A stretch of DNA of 64,000 nt from Rhizoctonia solani (GCF_016906535.1 NC_057380.1:1736001-1800000), one strand, 5' to 3'; positions 24,846 to 36,781 are shown, numbered from the stretch's first letter. The notes: generated by a model not told the origin, from the letters alone. A program made the numbers and translations.

Positions 24846-26092
24846 TTAGAATGGGTTGAGTGGTACAGTATCATCTTCGTCTCCAAACTCATTGTCGTCC
24901 TCGTATGCAATGGGATTCATGTATTCGTGTATCAGCTCCGTGTAGTCGTAAGAAGGCTCTGACTCGTCCTGTGTCGATGGTCGAAACGAGGTAATGTAAT
25001 CCATCATGGCTTCATATCCCGAGGTCATGTACTCCTCATATACTCGAGCCGGATTGGGATGAAATTGCAAATGATCGCCTTCTGTGTCATCATTGTCCCG
25101 CCAAATTTCATTGATCTCGTTGGTAAGTTCAAGTGCCAATGTTTCAGAAGAAGAGGGAAGATCCACGACAGGATTATGAGCCAGAGTTGCCAGAGTTGAA
25201 TGAGAGTGGGTCACTGGCGGTAGCGCATGCTGTTGTAGAGATGATGTTGTCGCCGGCCCGGACAATGTAGCGGTGGTCGGTTGTTCATGGGGACTAGCAT
25301 GGTCTGGCGATTGTGCAGGGCTGGATTAAACAGTTTGGCGTGGGGTATATAAGCCTGCTTTGAGATGCTTACCTGTGAATAGTAGGTAGTTGAGCTATGT
25401 TGTGAAGAAGGTTATCCCAATCCGAGCGAACTTTTGGTTCAGATCCATGAGCTCTCCTGGAACCAACCAGAAAGTCACGCAAGCTAGCAAAGTACTGTAA
25501 GCTTGTAATGTATGCAACAAAGAATCATCATTTACTCCTGTGGGGAAATATACTTATGGTTTGAAGGGTCGCGAATCCATTCGTTAATGTCCAGACTGCA
25601 GGGTCTAGCATCGGGTTTTAGCATGTTTTTGCTAACGAATGCGAGGCAATCCAAGAACCACTTCTTCCGACCTTCTTCGTTGATAACTTTCCATTTACGA
25701 TTCAAGATGGGCATGAATTTATATCCTGGAAAATTCCGACAATGTGCTTGACGACCTTGGTTGGCCTGTAGTTTGTATTCGGCCATTCTCTCCTCAAAGT
25801 CGTTCCGCTCTTCTGAGGCTGTTGCCGAAGTTTGTTCGGATGGCTCGTCACAACGATTGCTACGCTGTTCCTTCGGCTTGGAAGCGAGCTTCTGGCGAGA
25901 CAATAAATAGGAGTTCAGGGGTTGCTTAATGTTTCCTTTTTCATTGACCACACCACTGGCGAGCAGCTCGCAGATCTTAGCCTTCACCGAGGGATTCAGT
26001 GCCATGAATGGCTCATACTGTTTGATTGTTTCAACAGTGAAAGGGATCTTGTTGTAAGAGCGATTGGTGGAACTAGTACGCGAGCCAGACAT
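24846..26092 (-). CDS. HMG-box DNA-binding protein, duplicate copy A
   Basis: HMG-box proteins bind DNA in the minor groove. The first exon (26092 to 25536) begins MSGSRTSSTNRSYNKIPFTV and carries IKQPLNSYLLSRQKLASKPK. Further on are DFEERMAEYKLQANQGRQAH and NFPGYKFMPILNRKWK, the helix 1 and helix 3 plus P-G-Y-K end typical of MATA/SOX-like HMG boxes (compare RPxNAF.LFR and YPxYKYxPR). A short acceptor spacing suggests a 34-nt intron at 25502-25535. Exon 2 then reads LQYFASLRDFLVGSRRAHGS, and after a second intron (about 25327-25373) comes a Ser/Thr-rich, then acidic, C-terminus: YEAMMDYITSFRPSTQDESE and DDNEFGDEDDTVPLNPF. The acidic tail may be an activation domain (inference). It is the better preserved of two tandem copies. 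Confidence 0.8.
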
Positions 26093-26815
26093 TGCAAGAT
26101 GGACGTAGTGAGATATTGGGTTAAGAACCAGTTATATACAGGCGCGAGCACTCAAATCTAAAGTGAATATCAAATCACCACAATGACATGCAGTATAATG
26201 GATCTGCGCATAAAGGCCCGATACCAACAAAGTTACCGGCAAAATGACTTTGTGGTCCAGTTAAGCTGGACCAAATAACGCTCAATTAGAAAAGGAGATC
26301 AAGGCCGATATAGCACCATGCAAAAGTACCAAGCTGTAACTTTGGTTCAATTTCAATTACTTTATTGCATAAAGTGGTAGAAAAGATAGGCCAAAGTCGT
26401 TCGAGCGGCGACTGCAACCATTTTGGAGTTGAACTCAGCCATGCAAAGTCTGGCATTCGTTCGGTATATAACGTAACGCTAACCTAAGCTCCCATCTTGT
26501 ATGATTGTATACTGGGAGCATGTATACGTAGTAACTTGTGACATACACCGACGGGTCTGAATGCGGTGCGAGTGGGAGAGCTTGGGGACACCAAAGGCGG
26601 CCCGGGAGTGTTGGCCGGGCCACGTAAGAGTGTGACCGTCTGGATCAAAGGCTTGGGGTGGTAGAGATCCGTGACGCAAAGTTCACTTTATGTACTATAG
26701 AGATGGCGGGTGGGTGCTGAAAATGTGAGATTCCATAGTGGTAGAGGGGAATAGCGTCTGGGCGATCCACGTGACTGTGAGACTCCGCTCCTATTGTGCA
26801 TCTGGAGCATCCTCG

Positions 26816-27016
26816 CCTCTGCGGGGGACCTCCAAAACCTCGGAGTGCTCCATATTTATCGGAATTTGGAGACTTGATCGTTTAGATCCAGCTGAATCCA
26901 GAGTCTTCCGCAAGCGTCCCACAAGTGCTTCGGAATACTATACCTGATGCTCCGAAGTACTCGCTCACTTTTACGAGCGAGTGAGTACTCCGGAGTTTTT
27001 TGGGGCCCCATAGAGG
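26816..27016. mobile_element. MITE-like element with imperfect terminal inverted repeats, copy A
   Basis: About 200 bp, non-coding. The left end CCTCTGCGGGGGACCTCC and the reverse complement of the right end CCTCTATGGGGCCCCAAA pair imperfectly. They continue on both sides into CTCGGAGTGCTC / CTCCGGAGTACTC. There is a second internal palindrome near 26960-26990 (AGTACTCGCTC versus GAGCGAGTGAGTACT). No transposase. A related element is at 29662-29867. I see no certain target-site duplication. Confidence 0.6.
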
Positions 27017-27599
27017 CGTCGTAGTTTACTTGCCACGAACAATAGGTGTAGTTGTAACATATAATGATCGATAATCTTAGTGGGTTATGCACTGTGTCCC
27101 AGGCAGGCCGCAGGACAACATCCCACAACTAGGGAGTGTGTCCAAATATCTTAAACACATCTACTCGACAACACCAGGAAAGTATCTGAGGCCTCGAAAG
27201 GCCCAGAGAGCCATGGGAGCCATGGGAGCATCACTCACTACCGGAGAGCTACAGAGAATCTGGCGATGCAATGTTCAATGCTGGTTATGCTAGTCGGAGT
27301 GGTGAAGAATTGGGGGGTACCCGGAGCATCGTTCCATCCTCCGGCTTCCGTCAGCCACCAGCTTTACGATCCTACATCTCAGTGTCCACCGACCAACCTC
27401 AAATAAAATGGCTGCAGTCGTGTGGAGATACAGTCTTTATAACAAATAATAGGTCCACAAAAAGAAAACCCCCTACCAACGACCATCTAACCCACCTGGC
27501 ATTTATACTTCAGTCTAATCATAACTTCAACAATTTCAAACCCAAGGGAAGTTGCAACTAGATCACATCGGGATAAATACCCAAGGTGCACATTCTATA

Positions 27600-28260
27600 A
27601 TCGTGGGCATGTGAGCCGCAGCGCGCGGACGAGGGAGGAGGTCGTGGTCACGCGAGTCGACCAGACACCATTCCATACTGTGATCTTGGAGTGGTGTACT
27701 GAGCCTGAGGATTTAGACTATCCTCGCCTTTTTTAGCACCCACCCGCCATCCCTTAATTTTTACCGCATTTTTAAAGTTTATCATTATTATTACTTATTA
27801 CCCATCTTATTATATTTCCGTTCCTTACACATCCATCTATGTACGGTTCTCTGCCACCCCAAGCCTCCGATTCGGACGGTCGTAGTCTTGGGTGGCCTGG
27901 CCAACACCCCTGGGCCATCTGCGGGTGGCCACGGGCTCCCCCTCCTGCACCACGTACAAAACTCACATAGCATACATATAGCGACTGAAGCATAGGTTAA
28001 GTATATGATGAGAGTAATGCTGTGACTCAGAGCTTACGTAGATGCACGAGCTGGTTCTACATACACTACAGTATTTGTATGTGGTAGTCTCACTTTATTC
28101 AATTGGACCAGCCGTCCAGTAAGTTCGCACTGAAGTACATCAACCAATTATTCAAAAATACTTGTGATTAGTGCTATGAGTACGCGACGGATATTGAATA
28201 CGAGACTCAAGAGGCATTCATGAGGGATAATTAAGACAAGGAAAGCTAAGTTCATAAGTT
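27600..28260. other. spacer between the two duplicated units
   Basis: About 660 bp between the GH63-tail copy of unit A and the start of unit B. GC-rich patches (27600-27660, 27890-27950) sit in AT-rich sequence. The small minus-strand ORFs (Gly/Arg/Pro-rich) have no recognisable domain. It could be a degraded insertion but I see no diagnostic ends. Confidence 0.3.
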
Positions 28261-28266
28261 GCCAAC

Positions 28267-29339
28267 TTAGAATGAATTGAGGGGTATAGTGTCATCTTTA
28301 TCCCCAAACTCATTGTCATCCTCGTACGCAATGGGATTCATGTATTCGTGTATCAGCTCCGTGTAGTCGTAAGAAGGCTCTGACTCGTCCTGTGTCGATG
28401 GTCGAAACGAGGTAACGTAATCCATCATAGCTTCATATCCCGAGGTCATGTATCCTCATATACTCGAGCCGGATCAGGTACAAGCGATCCCCTTTCGTAT
28501 CGTTGTTGTCCCGCCAAATTTCATTGATCTCATCGACAAAGTCGGGAAATCGTTCAGAAGAAGAGAGAAAAATTAGGTTAGGACTAGGAGCTGGTGTTGC
28601 CATAGCTGAAAGAGGCCGAGAATTTGGTGTGAGAACAAGTTGTTGAGGGCAGACTGTTGTCTCCGAGCGAATCCTAAATCCATATTCGTGCATGGTCTGG
28701 GGGCCACCCAGGGCCTCACTCAAGCTAACAGCAAATCTCCATCAGTTCGTAATGTACCCAGTGGATAGCTGGTACTTACATCTGGGGGCTGACATACTTG
28801 TGATTTGAAGGATCACAAATCCATTGATTGATGTCTAGATAGGGAGAACCGGCACCAGGATTTAGCGCTTTTGTGATGGCTGACACGAGAGACTCTAAGA
28901 ACCACTTCTTCCGCCCCTCTTCGTTGATACCTTTCCACTTGCGATCATCCATAGGTGAGTGTTTATATCCAGGAAATTCCTCCTGGCGCGCCCGACGAGC
29001 TTGACGAGCCAGTAGCTTGTATTTTATCTTCTCCTCTTTGAGGTCGTGCCAACCTCTTGCTAGCGCTGCTTTTGTTTGGACAGAATGCCCAGTTTCGTTG
29101 CCGCTGCACTGGTTTGCTATTGTGAGAGACTTTTCCTGTATATAGAGCAGATAACCGCTCAGAGGTCGTTTGATTTTTCCCTTTTTGTTGACTTCTTTAT
29201 TGGCAAGTAACTCGCAGATTTTAGCCTGTAATGCGGGATCCAGTGCCATGAATGGCCCATACTGCTTGATTGTATCGACAGTGAAAGGAGGCTTGTTGTC
29301 GGAATTTTTGGAGTGGTTGGTGTGCGAGGCAGGCATCAT
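28267..29339 (-). CDS. HMG-box DNA-binding protein, duplicate copy B, C-terminal frame broken
   Basis: Start MMPASHTNHSKNSDNKPPFT at 29339. The HMG region is intact and closer to consensus than copy A: IKRPLSGYLLYIQEKSLTIA, then ALARGWHDLKEEKIKYKLLA, RQARRARQEEFPGYKHSP. The W in helix 2 and the FPGYK end are clear. A 55-nt intron (about 28725-28779) leads to LSEALGGPQTMHEYGFRIRS and DFVDEINEIWRDNNDTKGD. Compared with copy A, about 7 nt and then 1 nt are missing around 28460-28490. The reading frame therefore ends near 28433, while the conserved acidic C-terminus (YEAMMDYVTSFRPSTQDESE to DDTIPLNSF, ending 28267) lies in another frame. Either the product lacks the acidic tail or it is a decaying duplicate. 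Confidence 0.65.
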
Positions 29340-29661
29340 GGGGTGGTTGTAGCGAAGTATTAGATTGAAAACTGCTTATTTGTAGACTCGAGGACTTGAA
29401 ATCAAGGTAAACATCAAAGCCCCGTAACAACATAGAGCACAATAACCCATGTGCATGTAGGGCCGACCTCAATAAAGTCGGTGGCAAAAGGACTTTGTAG
29501 TCCAATCGGACTAGGTCGTAGTACTCGGTTAGAATGGGTGGCTGGGACCGCTGTCAACACTACAGCAGTTTGCGAAAGTCCTTTGCCACTCAGAAGTCAC
29601 TTTGTCTACTGAGGTAAGCATACCGCTGCCCTCCGGCCCGTTCATAATATGTTAAATGTCA

Positions 29662-29867
29662 TTTACAGGGGCCCCAAAAACCCTGGAGCACTCTGAAGTG
29701 CCCAGGTTTTGGCAACCTCCTCGTTAGCATCCGACGGACCCAGATTGCTTGGCGAGCACTTGGGAACCTTACACGAGCACTTCAGAGCCTCATACCCAAT
29801 GCTCCCGAGTGCTCACCGATAATAGCGACTCCCGGAGCGCTCCCGAGATTTTCGGGGCCTCGTAGAG
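29662..29867. mobile_element. MITE-like element with imperfect terminal inverted repeats, copy B
   Basis: About 205 bp, non-coding. The left end contains GGGGCCCCAAAAACCCTGGA. The right end, reverse-complemented, contains CTCTACGAGGCCCCGAAAAT and then CTCGGGAGC, so the ends pair imperfectly. It is related in end sequence and length to the element at 26816-27016 and holds the same relative place between the HMG gene and the GH63 tail. Confidence 0.55.
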
Positions 29868-30519
29868 TCGATCATGTCCCCTCGCTAATCAAAGCTATAA
29901 CGTTTTTTATTATTAAAACATGAGTAGAAGAATACCCGAAACTATGTAAAGTAAGCGAGTGGAATCGGAGATCATTCATAAATGTTTCCATACTGGCAGG
30001 TATCGGGAGGAGGGAGGAATGGGGACTTGAAAGCGGCCAAGCTCAAACCCTCGAATTTCATTACTTTATAGATACCATTAGGTTCGCAAAAGTTCCAGCT
30101 TTCTGAAACATACATTATTATGGCAAACAATGGGGAATGCAAGTTTTTCTGTTAGACCAACCCATCCAAACTCCGTTCGTCAGCACTTAAAACCAACTTG
30201 GACAAGAACTTTTGCAAACCGCTGCAAGTAAACACACAATGCTGGCCGAACTAACTCAGATTATCCTTTGACGATAGATGGCCATATGCGTGTATCATAA
30301 GCACTTGCACTCTCATCGATGCCTATTACTCACATTGGTTGGGCCGAAAGGTTGGCTATTTTCAAATACAATGGCTACAGGCACACACAAACACACATTG
30401 CGTACAAACTAATAGGATCACAAAAGGATAACATCTATCAATGACAATCTAACCGACCCAACATTTGTACTTCAATCCATTCATAATTTCATCGACTTTG
30501 AACCCAAGGGAAGTTACAA

Positions 30520-33500
30520 CTAGAGCGCATCGGGAGAAACGTCGCCAAACGTGTTGCGGTCGATAGCGCTGTAAGCGGAGAAGGGGGCATCACCTGCTTC
30601 AGAGACGGTATCGATATGTTCCTGAAATAAATATCAAAGTTAAGCGGGTGTAATAAGTAAGTAATGTAATCGACGAACATCGAAGTAGTGGCGTGCCACG
30701 CTGCGAGGTGCTGTGATAAATCAAGATTAGTACACCTCAAGTTTAAGCAAAAATTGCTCAGGCTCACTCTTTGGAGTGCGAGGTAATCTGCAGGACAAAC
30801 CACTTTGCATAATAGAAAACGCGACCAGTCCGGTCCTGAGAACACGTTATTAATCTTGGAAACTAGGTGAGCCTGGATAACATACCATCCTGTCTGATGA
30901 GACGCTCCTAACCCACGACCATCATCACCATGGAAGAACTCGTGGAAGAGAACATAATCGCGGAAGTGAGGGTCGCGATCGAGTTTCTCGTCTCCGCCGT
31001 TGGTCGCGCGACGACCCTCCATATCTCTTCCAAAGATATGAATGAGCCGATGCTGAATTTCGTCGGCGACCTTGGCCAGATCCATATAATCGCCACTTCC
31101 GGTAGGGCATTCAACCTGGAGATCGTTCCCGTAGTATTGGTGGAATCGTTGAAGGGACTCGACCAGCAGGAAGTTTACAGCAAGCTGACATAGATGTCAA
31201 CAAAGCATCAGAGATAGATCATTGGACTTACCCAAATAGGGCCACGCCAGTTGGAGTTACCACCGAACATACCAGATCTGGAATCACCAGGCCAGTATTC
31301 AACACCGAAATCTTGGCCCTTCACGTTGATCGACCATGGGTGGTCCTTGTGGTAAAGCGACATCCTGCCGTCCGATCAATATCAATAAGGACAAGAAGCA
31401 TAGAGAGCTACGCACGATCGAATTCCGTAGTCGCTGAAGAACTCGGACTCATCAAGCATCTTCTCTAGAATTCTCACCAGACGGTCCTTGTTCGTGAGCG
31501 CCAAGAGCCTACGCTCACCCCTTCCGCGAGCTATTCGTAATTCAGTAACCAGTTATCTTCAAAGTCCGTTAGCTAATTACCTTTCATGTTTGCCATGTTA
31601 CGTGCTGAAATCTCCGGTCGATTGTCAATAAACCATTCCATACGTTTCTTGAACCCAGGGAACCTATTGATCACACTTGGTTCCAAGACGAGCGTTGCGT
31701 ACAACGGAATCAATCCGACAAGTGAACGGATGGGCATTTGTTGAGAGTGAGATTCGCCCCATTGAATGGCATCAAAGTAGAAGCCCTCCTCCTCGTTCCA
31801 AAGGGATAATTCGTTATCACCTTGGCGGTAAGTCATGGCATCGGCGATAAAGATGAAATGCTAATCAGGTTATGTCAGCTATGACGCACATATACCCTGG
31901 ATTGGGGGATTACCTCGAAGAACTTGCTTGCAATATCCTCGTACACGCTATTATGCTTGGCAAGCTCAAGTGCCATATTCAGCCTAATGCGGTGTATGTT
32001 AGTCATGTAAATATGAAGATGATGTGAAGACTGACATGTTCAAACAATAGAAAGCCATCCAGGCTGTTCCGTCTGCTTGACGGAGTACACCTCCGGTCGG
32101 CAGGGGTTCACTCCGGTTGAAAGCACCAATGTTATCGAGCCCCAAAAATCCTCCTTCAAACACGTTGTGTCCCCCCGCATCTTTGCGATTTACCCACCAC
32201 GTGAAATTGAGTAAGAGCTTCTGGAAGACTCGTTCGAGGAACGGGACGTCCTCGTTTCCTGTCAGTTTTCGCTCGATCTTGAAGACACGGAAAGTTGCCC
32301 TGTGGGGTAATTGAGTTCAAAAGCGGAGATAAAGTTAGGCGAAAGTGGAGGGTTCCCCGGATATCACAGGCCAGAGGTCAAGGGGATGGGTATAGGGGAG
32401 CGTAATAATATGACTGGATCGCATATAATGATTTTTAGAACCATATTTGGTACTTACCAAGCGTGTACCGGAGGGTTTACATCGGAAAAGTTCCATTCGT
32501 AGGCAGGTAATGCACCATCAGGTTTCATATACCACTCTCGAGTAAGCAAATCAAGCTGCTTCTTCGCGAATGCTGGGTCTACCATCGCCAATGGGATACA
32601 ATGGAAAGCAGTGTCCCACGCGGCAAAGAAGGGGTATTCCCACTTATCAGGCATTCTGGGGTCACAGTTTAGTACGGAATAATGACGCACAAATTATTCG
32701 ACTCACGAAAGAACATCGGCAATATGCAAGTGTCTCCACTCCCTATTCCTGACCCACTTGCGTTCCGGAGGTGGAGGAGGCTGAGCGGGGTCACCTTCCA
32801 TCCATTCCTTGTGAATAAACTGGTAGAACTGCTTGCTCCACATCATTCCTGCCAAAGCTTGACGCATAATCGCCCTCAAATCATCTGTGACACCTCCGGA
32901 CCCAGTGGAAAGCCGGGCGTAGAATTCATCTGCATCCTGGCGACGCTCGTCTATAGTGTCGTCAAATAACTCTTCATCCCATATCGACGGATCCTTGTTT
33001 GGGGTGTGAGGGGTAAGTTTGAGACGAACTACGGCACAACCTCCACGGGGAGGGACCGCCTTGAAAACGTATTGCGCCCCGCATTTAGTACCCTCATTTT
33101 TCGGGTTAACAAATGGCCGATCACCCCTTTGCTCATCCCAGGGGCGAGGAGGTGCTCGTACAGTGGGCGTGACCGGTGACTTTCTGATCGCTTCCTCTGT
33201 CTTGCCCTTTTCCGCAAGGATCTCGGTTTCTCTCTTCTCAGTGCCAGTGTCGTCGTCGATAAGGGGGCGATGCTCGGGGACGATATGGTCGTGGAATGCA
33301 TCCTTAACATATGGGCTGGAGTTCTTGCCTCCATACAGACGCTCGTAGTTTGTATCGTTCTCGGTAAAAAGCATGTTTGGAGTAACTCCATCACCTTCGA
33401 CCTCGACAACATCTTCGCCCTCTGCAATAGGACCAACTGGGGGAGGAGAAGGGATGCAATACATGTACGGGGGGGTTGAAAGTTTCTCGTTGGTTACTTG

Positions 33501-34492
33501 AACAGTACCTGGAGCGATGAGCTTCAGTTGTGGGCGTGGAGGAGGATTATGAGTCCAGGACCAGGTATTAGGGAACCAAAGTTGAGGAATGATATGCAGG
33601 TCAGCCGGCTCTGGCCCGCGATTGTAAGCCGTGATACGGATAGACATAGCTTCAGGGTCGTCTGCATCTTTAGCGTACTCGATGAATACGTCCCAGTATC
33701 GATCATCCTCGAACGCCTCAGTATGATGAATCTCGAACTCGGGGACATCGCGACCGCGGCTGACGCTCTCGCGGACGAGCTCTTCGTATGGGAATCGGCG
33801 TTGAGGATATTTGTACAGGAACTTCATGTAAGAATGCGTTGGCGTAGAATCCAAATAGTAGTAAAGCTCCTTGCAGTCTTCACCATGGTTTCCCTCAGGA
33901 CCGGTCACACCAAACAAGCGTTCTTTGAGGAAGGGGTCTTCACCATTCCAGAGGGCAAGGGCAAAGCACAAGCGCTGGTGGTTGTCAGAGACACCGCCTA
34001 TTCCATCTTCGCCCCAACGGTAGGCGCGAGAACGAGCGGCAGAGTGAGGAAAGTTGGCCCAAGCATCTCCATTCCCAGAATAATCCTCACGAACAGTGGC
34101 CTGGATTAAAATTAATTAGTCTAAGCATTCTTGAATTGATGGAATTTACGAACCCACTGCCTTTCGGCAAGATACGGTCCCCAACGTTTCCAATGACGCT
34201 CCTTGCGCCCATCTTGCTCCAGACGATAGTTCTCAACACTGGTATAGGAAGTTCCGAGAGCATCGAGAACCTTCTGGCGGTAAGAGCGCGTATCTCCTTG
34301 GGGCTCACTCTCGACCTCCTCTTCGACCTTGGGCTTATTGGTCTTGGGCAAGGGAACTGGTGCAGCGGGTGCAGAGATAGGTTTGGGAATATCAATAGTT
34401 AGCCCTTGATCAGTAGTAGGAGCAGCGGCGCCCTCTGCTCCCCCAGCGGCCTGGCTGAATATCTTGTTGCGAATCTCCTTGGCCGTCGACAT
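30520..34492 (-). CDS. glycoside hydrolase family 63-like glucosidase
   Basis: GH63 enzymes are inverting alpha-glucosidases; one branch trims N-glycans, others act on small glucosides or mannosylglycerate. Starts [20 protein letters not shown] at 34492, with no signal peptide, so probably cytosolic. Blocks in order: [115 protein letters not shown] (the GFLGLDN acid region); [38 protein letters not shown]; and the end [15 protein letters not shown]. About 900 residues across roughly ten exons with in-phase GT/AG introns and no frame breaks. This matches the long cytosolic GH63 type rather than the ER MOGS type. Its last codons and 3' flank are copied at about 27380-27580. Substrate unknown. 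Confidence 0.88.
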
Positions 34493-35291
34493 CGTGAGAC
34501 CGCGCGAAACTAAATAGCGGCAACGATTGGAGTAGTGGCAACTAAAAGTTTGAATACACCCGAGATCAAGTCTTGTTGCTGGTCGTAGGAGAGAAAAAAA
34601 CTTGCCCTAGGAGCGAGCTGCTAATGAACCCCGGCCAAGCGTGATTCAGGATCGCCCAAATCCAGATTCTCACGGTCTGATATGACGCGTCTCGATCCGA
34701 TTACGATCACGTGATATGCAAGAGTCTCGATCTTCGCGGGTTGGATAATTCCGGGGGTGTCCACGACACTACCTGATGGCCTCAGAAACATCCCATCTTA
34801 CACACCGTTATTTCTCTGGCGCATACAAGTAGGATAGTTTGCACACGCGCGTAAGAGTTTTTGTGGGGTCCGGAACAAAGTCGCCGGACGGTTATTGTGA
34901 AAATACCCGCAGGTATTGCTCGATCAACTTCTAGGTTGACATTTTATCATGTGCTGCTCCTTGGATTCGTCCATGACCTCAACTCGCATGCCGTGTAGGC
35001 GAACGTGACTCTTCGGAGCATATTAAATCAATGCCTGCACAGGCTCAACATCGCCACTGGTGCAGGTGCTTGGTTGTGAGACAAAACTATGCACAAATGA
35101 TACGTAAATCACGAGCGTGAAGACCGAAAAATACGCCCGATGCGTTCCACGTCGACACGATCAGCCGGTAACGGTCCTATATAGGATTCGTACAGCCACC
35201 TTTCAGTAAGCCCTTTCCCACACTTACCAATCGCAATCACTTAATTTCATCCAAAAATTGAGGTTACAACGCAGCTCTTATTGTCGCATCG
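34493..35291. promoter_or_regulatory. divergent intergenic region between GH63 and F-box/LRR genes
   Basis: About 800 bp between two divergent start codons, so it should hold both promoters. A possible TATA-like string, GTCCTATATAGGATTC, lies at about 35174, roughly 115 bp before the F-box ATG. No ORF of note, no repeats seen. Confidence 0.35.
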
Positions 35292-36653
35292 ATGCCCGAC
35301 GAAAAATTCTCTTCACCCATCAACAAATTGCCACCAGAGCTATTATCAAAAATCTTCATCACATTTGCCACTTCACTCACTGCGCACAACTATCCATTTC
35401 AAAGCTTTGCTCACTATGCGATAAAACTTTCGAGCGTGTGCACTGCTTGGAGACAGGCGGTCAACTCTACGCCAACACTCTGGACTTCAGTTGACTTTAT
35501 GCGGCAAGGACAATCCCTGAGCGAACTACGGCATATACACCTTTGCCTTGAACGTTCCCGTAATGCACCACTCCATTTGCGCATCGGGAGGATGGACTTT
35601 GAGTGCCCACTTCCCGCCATGAACGTAGAACTTTCTACTCTAATTCACTCTAGCGCGCCCCGGCTAAGGTCTCTTGCCATCGCATTTTGGCGTTTTGGGT
35701 TAGCCAAAGAAATACTTGGGACTTTGGATGCTTTAGGTGCCTCTAACACACTACACGAGCTAGCCCTCTACGCAACGTCGGGTGACAAGCTACTTTATGC
35801 AGACTCTGATTTCCTCCCGCGAGAATCTCTTGATCGTATACTTTCATCATTGAGGTATCTTTACTTGGATAGCGTTTCCCTTGATTGGAATATGGCGTAT
35901 TTATCGTGCCGGAACCTTGTAGAATTGCAGTTGATAGAGATTCCCATGAACGGCTACCCTACCTCTCTACGACTTGCTCAGCTATTAGAAGGCAACAAGG
36001 GTCTACGATCCATTAAATTCTCGCGATTCGAGCTCCGCGATTATACTGTCTATCCTGGCCAAGCAACCATAGAACTTCCCGAGCTTAGCTATGTTCAAAT
36101 ATACATGCACCCGAGGTTCATCGCCTGGTTTTTCGGTTTACCGATTAAGACTGCATCGGATCTTAATCTGTGGTTAGCGTCGTACTTAGTAGATGCATAC
36201 ATAAGTCCGGTCAGAATTGCCCTCAACTCTTTCTTTGAACGACATTCCATAACTTCATTGTGTCTTTCGGGAGATTGGCTACCGCTTCCCTTTGTGGCAA
36301 GGAACCTTTCAAAGTTAAAGATGCTTAGAATATACGGTCATTATCTCGGGAACTACGCTTTCGTAGGAATGGAAGAAGCAGCTGATTTATTCCCTCACTT
36401 GCATGCTATTGATATTTTCGAATGTGTCGCTCAAATAGAAGATATTGAGCCCGGCTTTCGAACGCTACTTTCTATTCCGTCGATGAGAGATATTGGGATA
36501 GTTGGAGCCAGCTTATATGCTCAGAGATTTTCTGAGCAGACGCTATTGGACATGGATAGGACAAGACAGTGGCTTGTCCATGGTAATGTCAGTGCGAGAA
36601 TTAGTGACTCTCCTCAGACACAATTTTACACCTTTACGACCCCTCTAAGATGA
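35292..36653 (+). CDS. F-box protein with leucine-rich-type repeats
   Basis: Single-exon gene of 453 residues. The N-terminal F-box is SPINKLPPELLSKIFITFAT and continues with LSSVCTAWRQAVNSTPTLWT, the standard fungal F-box pattern (LP.E.L..IF, then VC..WR..A..TP.LW). The rest has irregular leucine-rich segments (LRSLAIAFWRFGLAKEILGT, LRYLYLDSVSLDWNMAYLSC, LVELQLIEIPMNGYP, LKMLRIYGHYLGN), giving a substrate-binding solenoid. It ends SPQTQFYTFTTPLR. Such genes are strongly expanded in Agaricomycetes and rarely have known targets. The alternative upstream frame at 35258 is a shadow. Confidence 0.85.
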   Translation: MPDEKFSSPINKLPPELLSKIFITFATSLTAHNYPFQSFAHYAIKLSSVCTAWRQAVNSTPTLWTSVDFMRQGQSLSELRHIHLCLERSRNAPLHLRIGRMDFECPLPAMNVELSTLIHSSAPRLRSLAIAFWRFGLAKEILGTLDALGASNTLHELALYATSGDKLLYADSDFLPRESLDRILSSLRYLYLDSVSLDWNMAYLSCRNLVELQLIEIPMNGYPTSLRLAQLLEGNKGLRSIKFSRFELRDYTVYPGQATIELPELSYVQIYMHPRFIAWFFGLPIKTASDLNLWLASYLVDAYISPVRIALNSFFERHSITSLCLSGDWLPLPFVARNLSKLKMLRIYGHYLGNYAFVGMEEAADLFPHLHAIDIFECVAQIEDIEPGFRTLLSIPSMRDIGIVGASLYAQRFSEQTLLDMDRTRQWLVHGNVSARISDSPQTQFYTFTTPLR

Positions 36654-36781
36654 TGTATTTAACCTGACACATTCAATATATTACAATTTTGTTTAGTCAT
36701 AATTTGATGACGTTGAGGCATTCTTCATTAAACTTTTTTGTGTGTCAGCGATGGAGGCCTGAACGACTATGGTGATCCTCC

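Larger units (their letters stand above)
24840..27600. repeat. segmental duplication unit A (HMG gene to GH63 3' tail)
   Basis: This unit is collinear with 28260-30540. Shared landmarks in the same order and orientation are the HMG-box gene (stop near 24846 here, 28267 in unit B), the HMG upstream region (about 26161-26290 versus 29400-29530), a TIR element (26816-27016 versus 29662-29867), and a copy of the 3' end of the GH63 gene. The last is about 27380-27580 here versus 30360-30540, both containing AACCCAAGGGAAGTT. Only the last few codons and 3' flank of GH63 are copied in unit A, so the breakpoint lies at the end of that gene. Confidence 0.8.
28260..30540. repeat. segmental duplication unit B (HMG gene to GH63 3' end)
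   Basis: Second, direct copy of the unit at 24840-27600. Here the right edge runs into the complete GH63 gene, so unit B holds the original GH63 end and unit A a partial copy. The C-terminal HMG coding blocks of the two units are almost identical (about 28300-28450 versus 24880-25030), while the intergenic parts have diverged, consistent with an old duplication. Confidence 0.75.

Noticed and set aside
27772..27993. Gly-rich minus-strand ORF between the duplicated units
   Set aside because: Short, no homologous feature, no start context or splice sites to support it.
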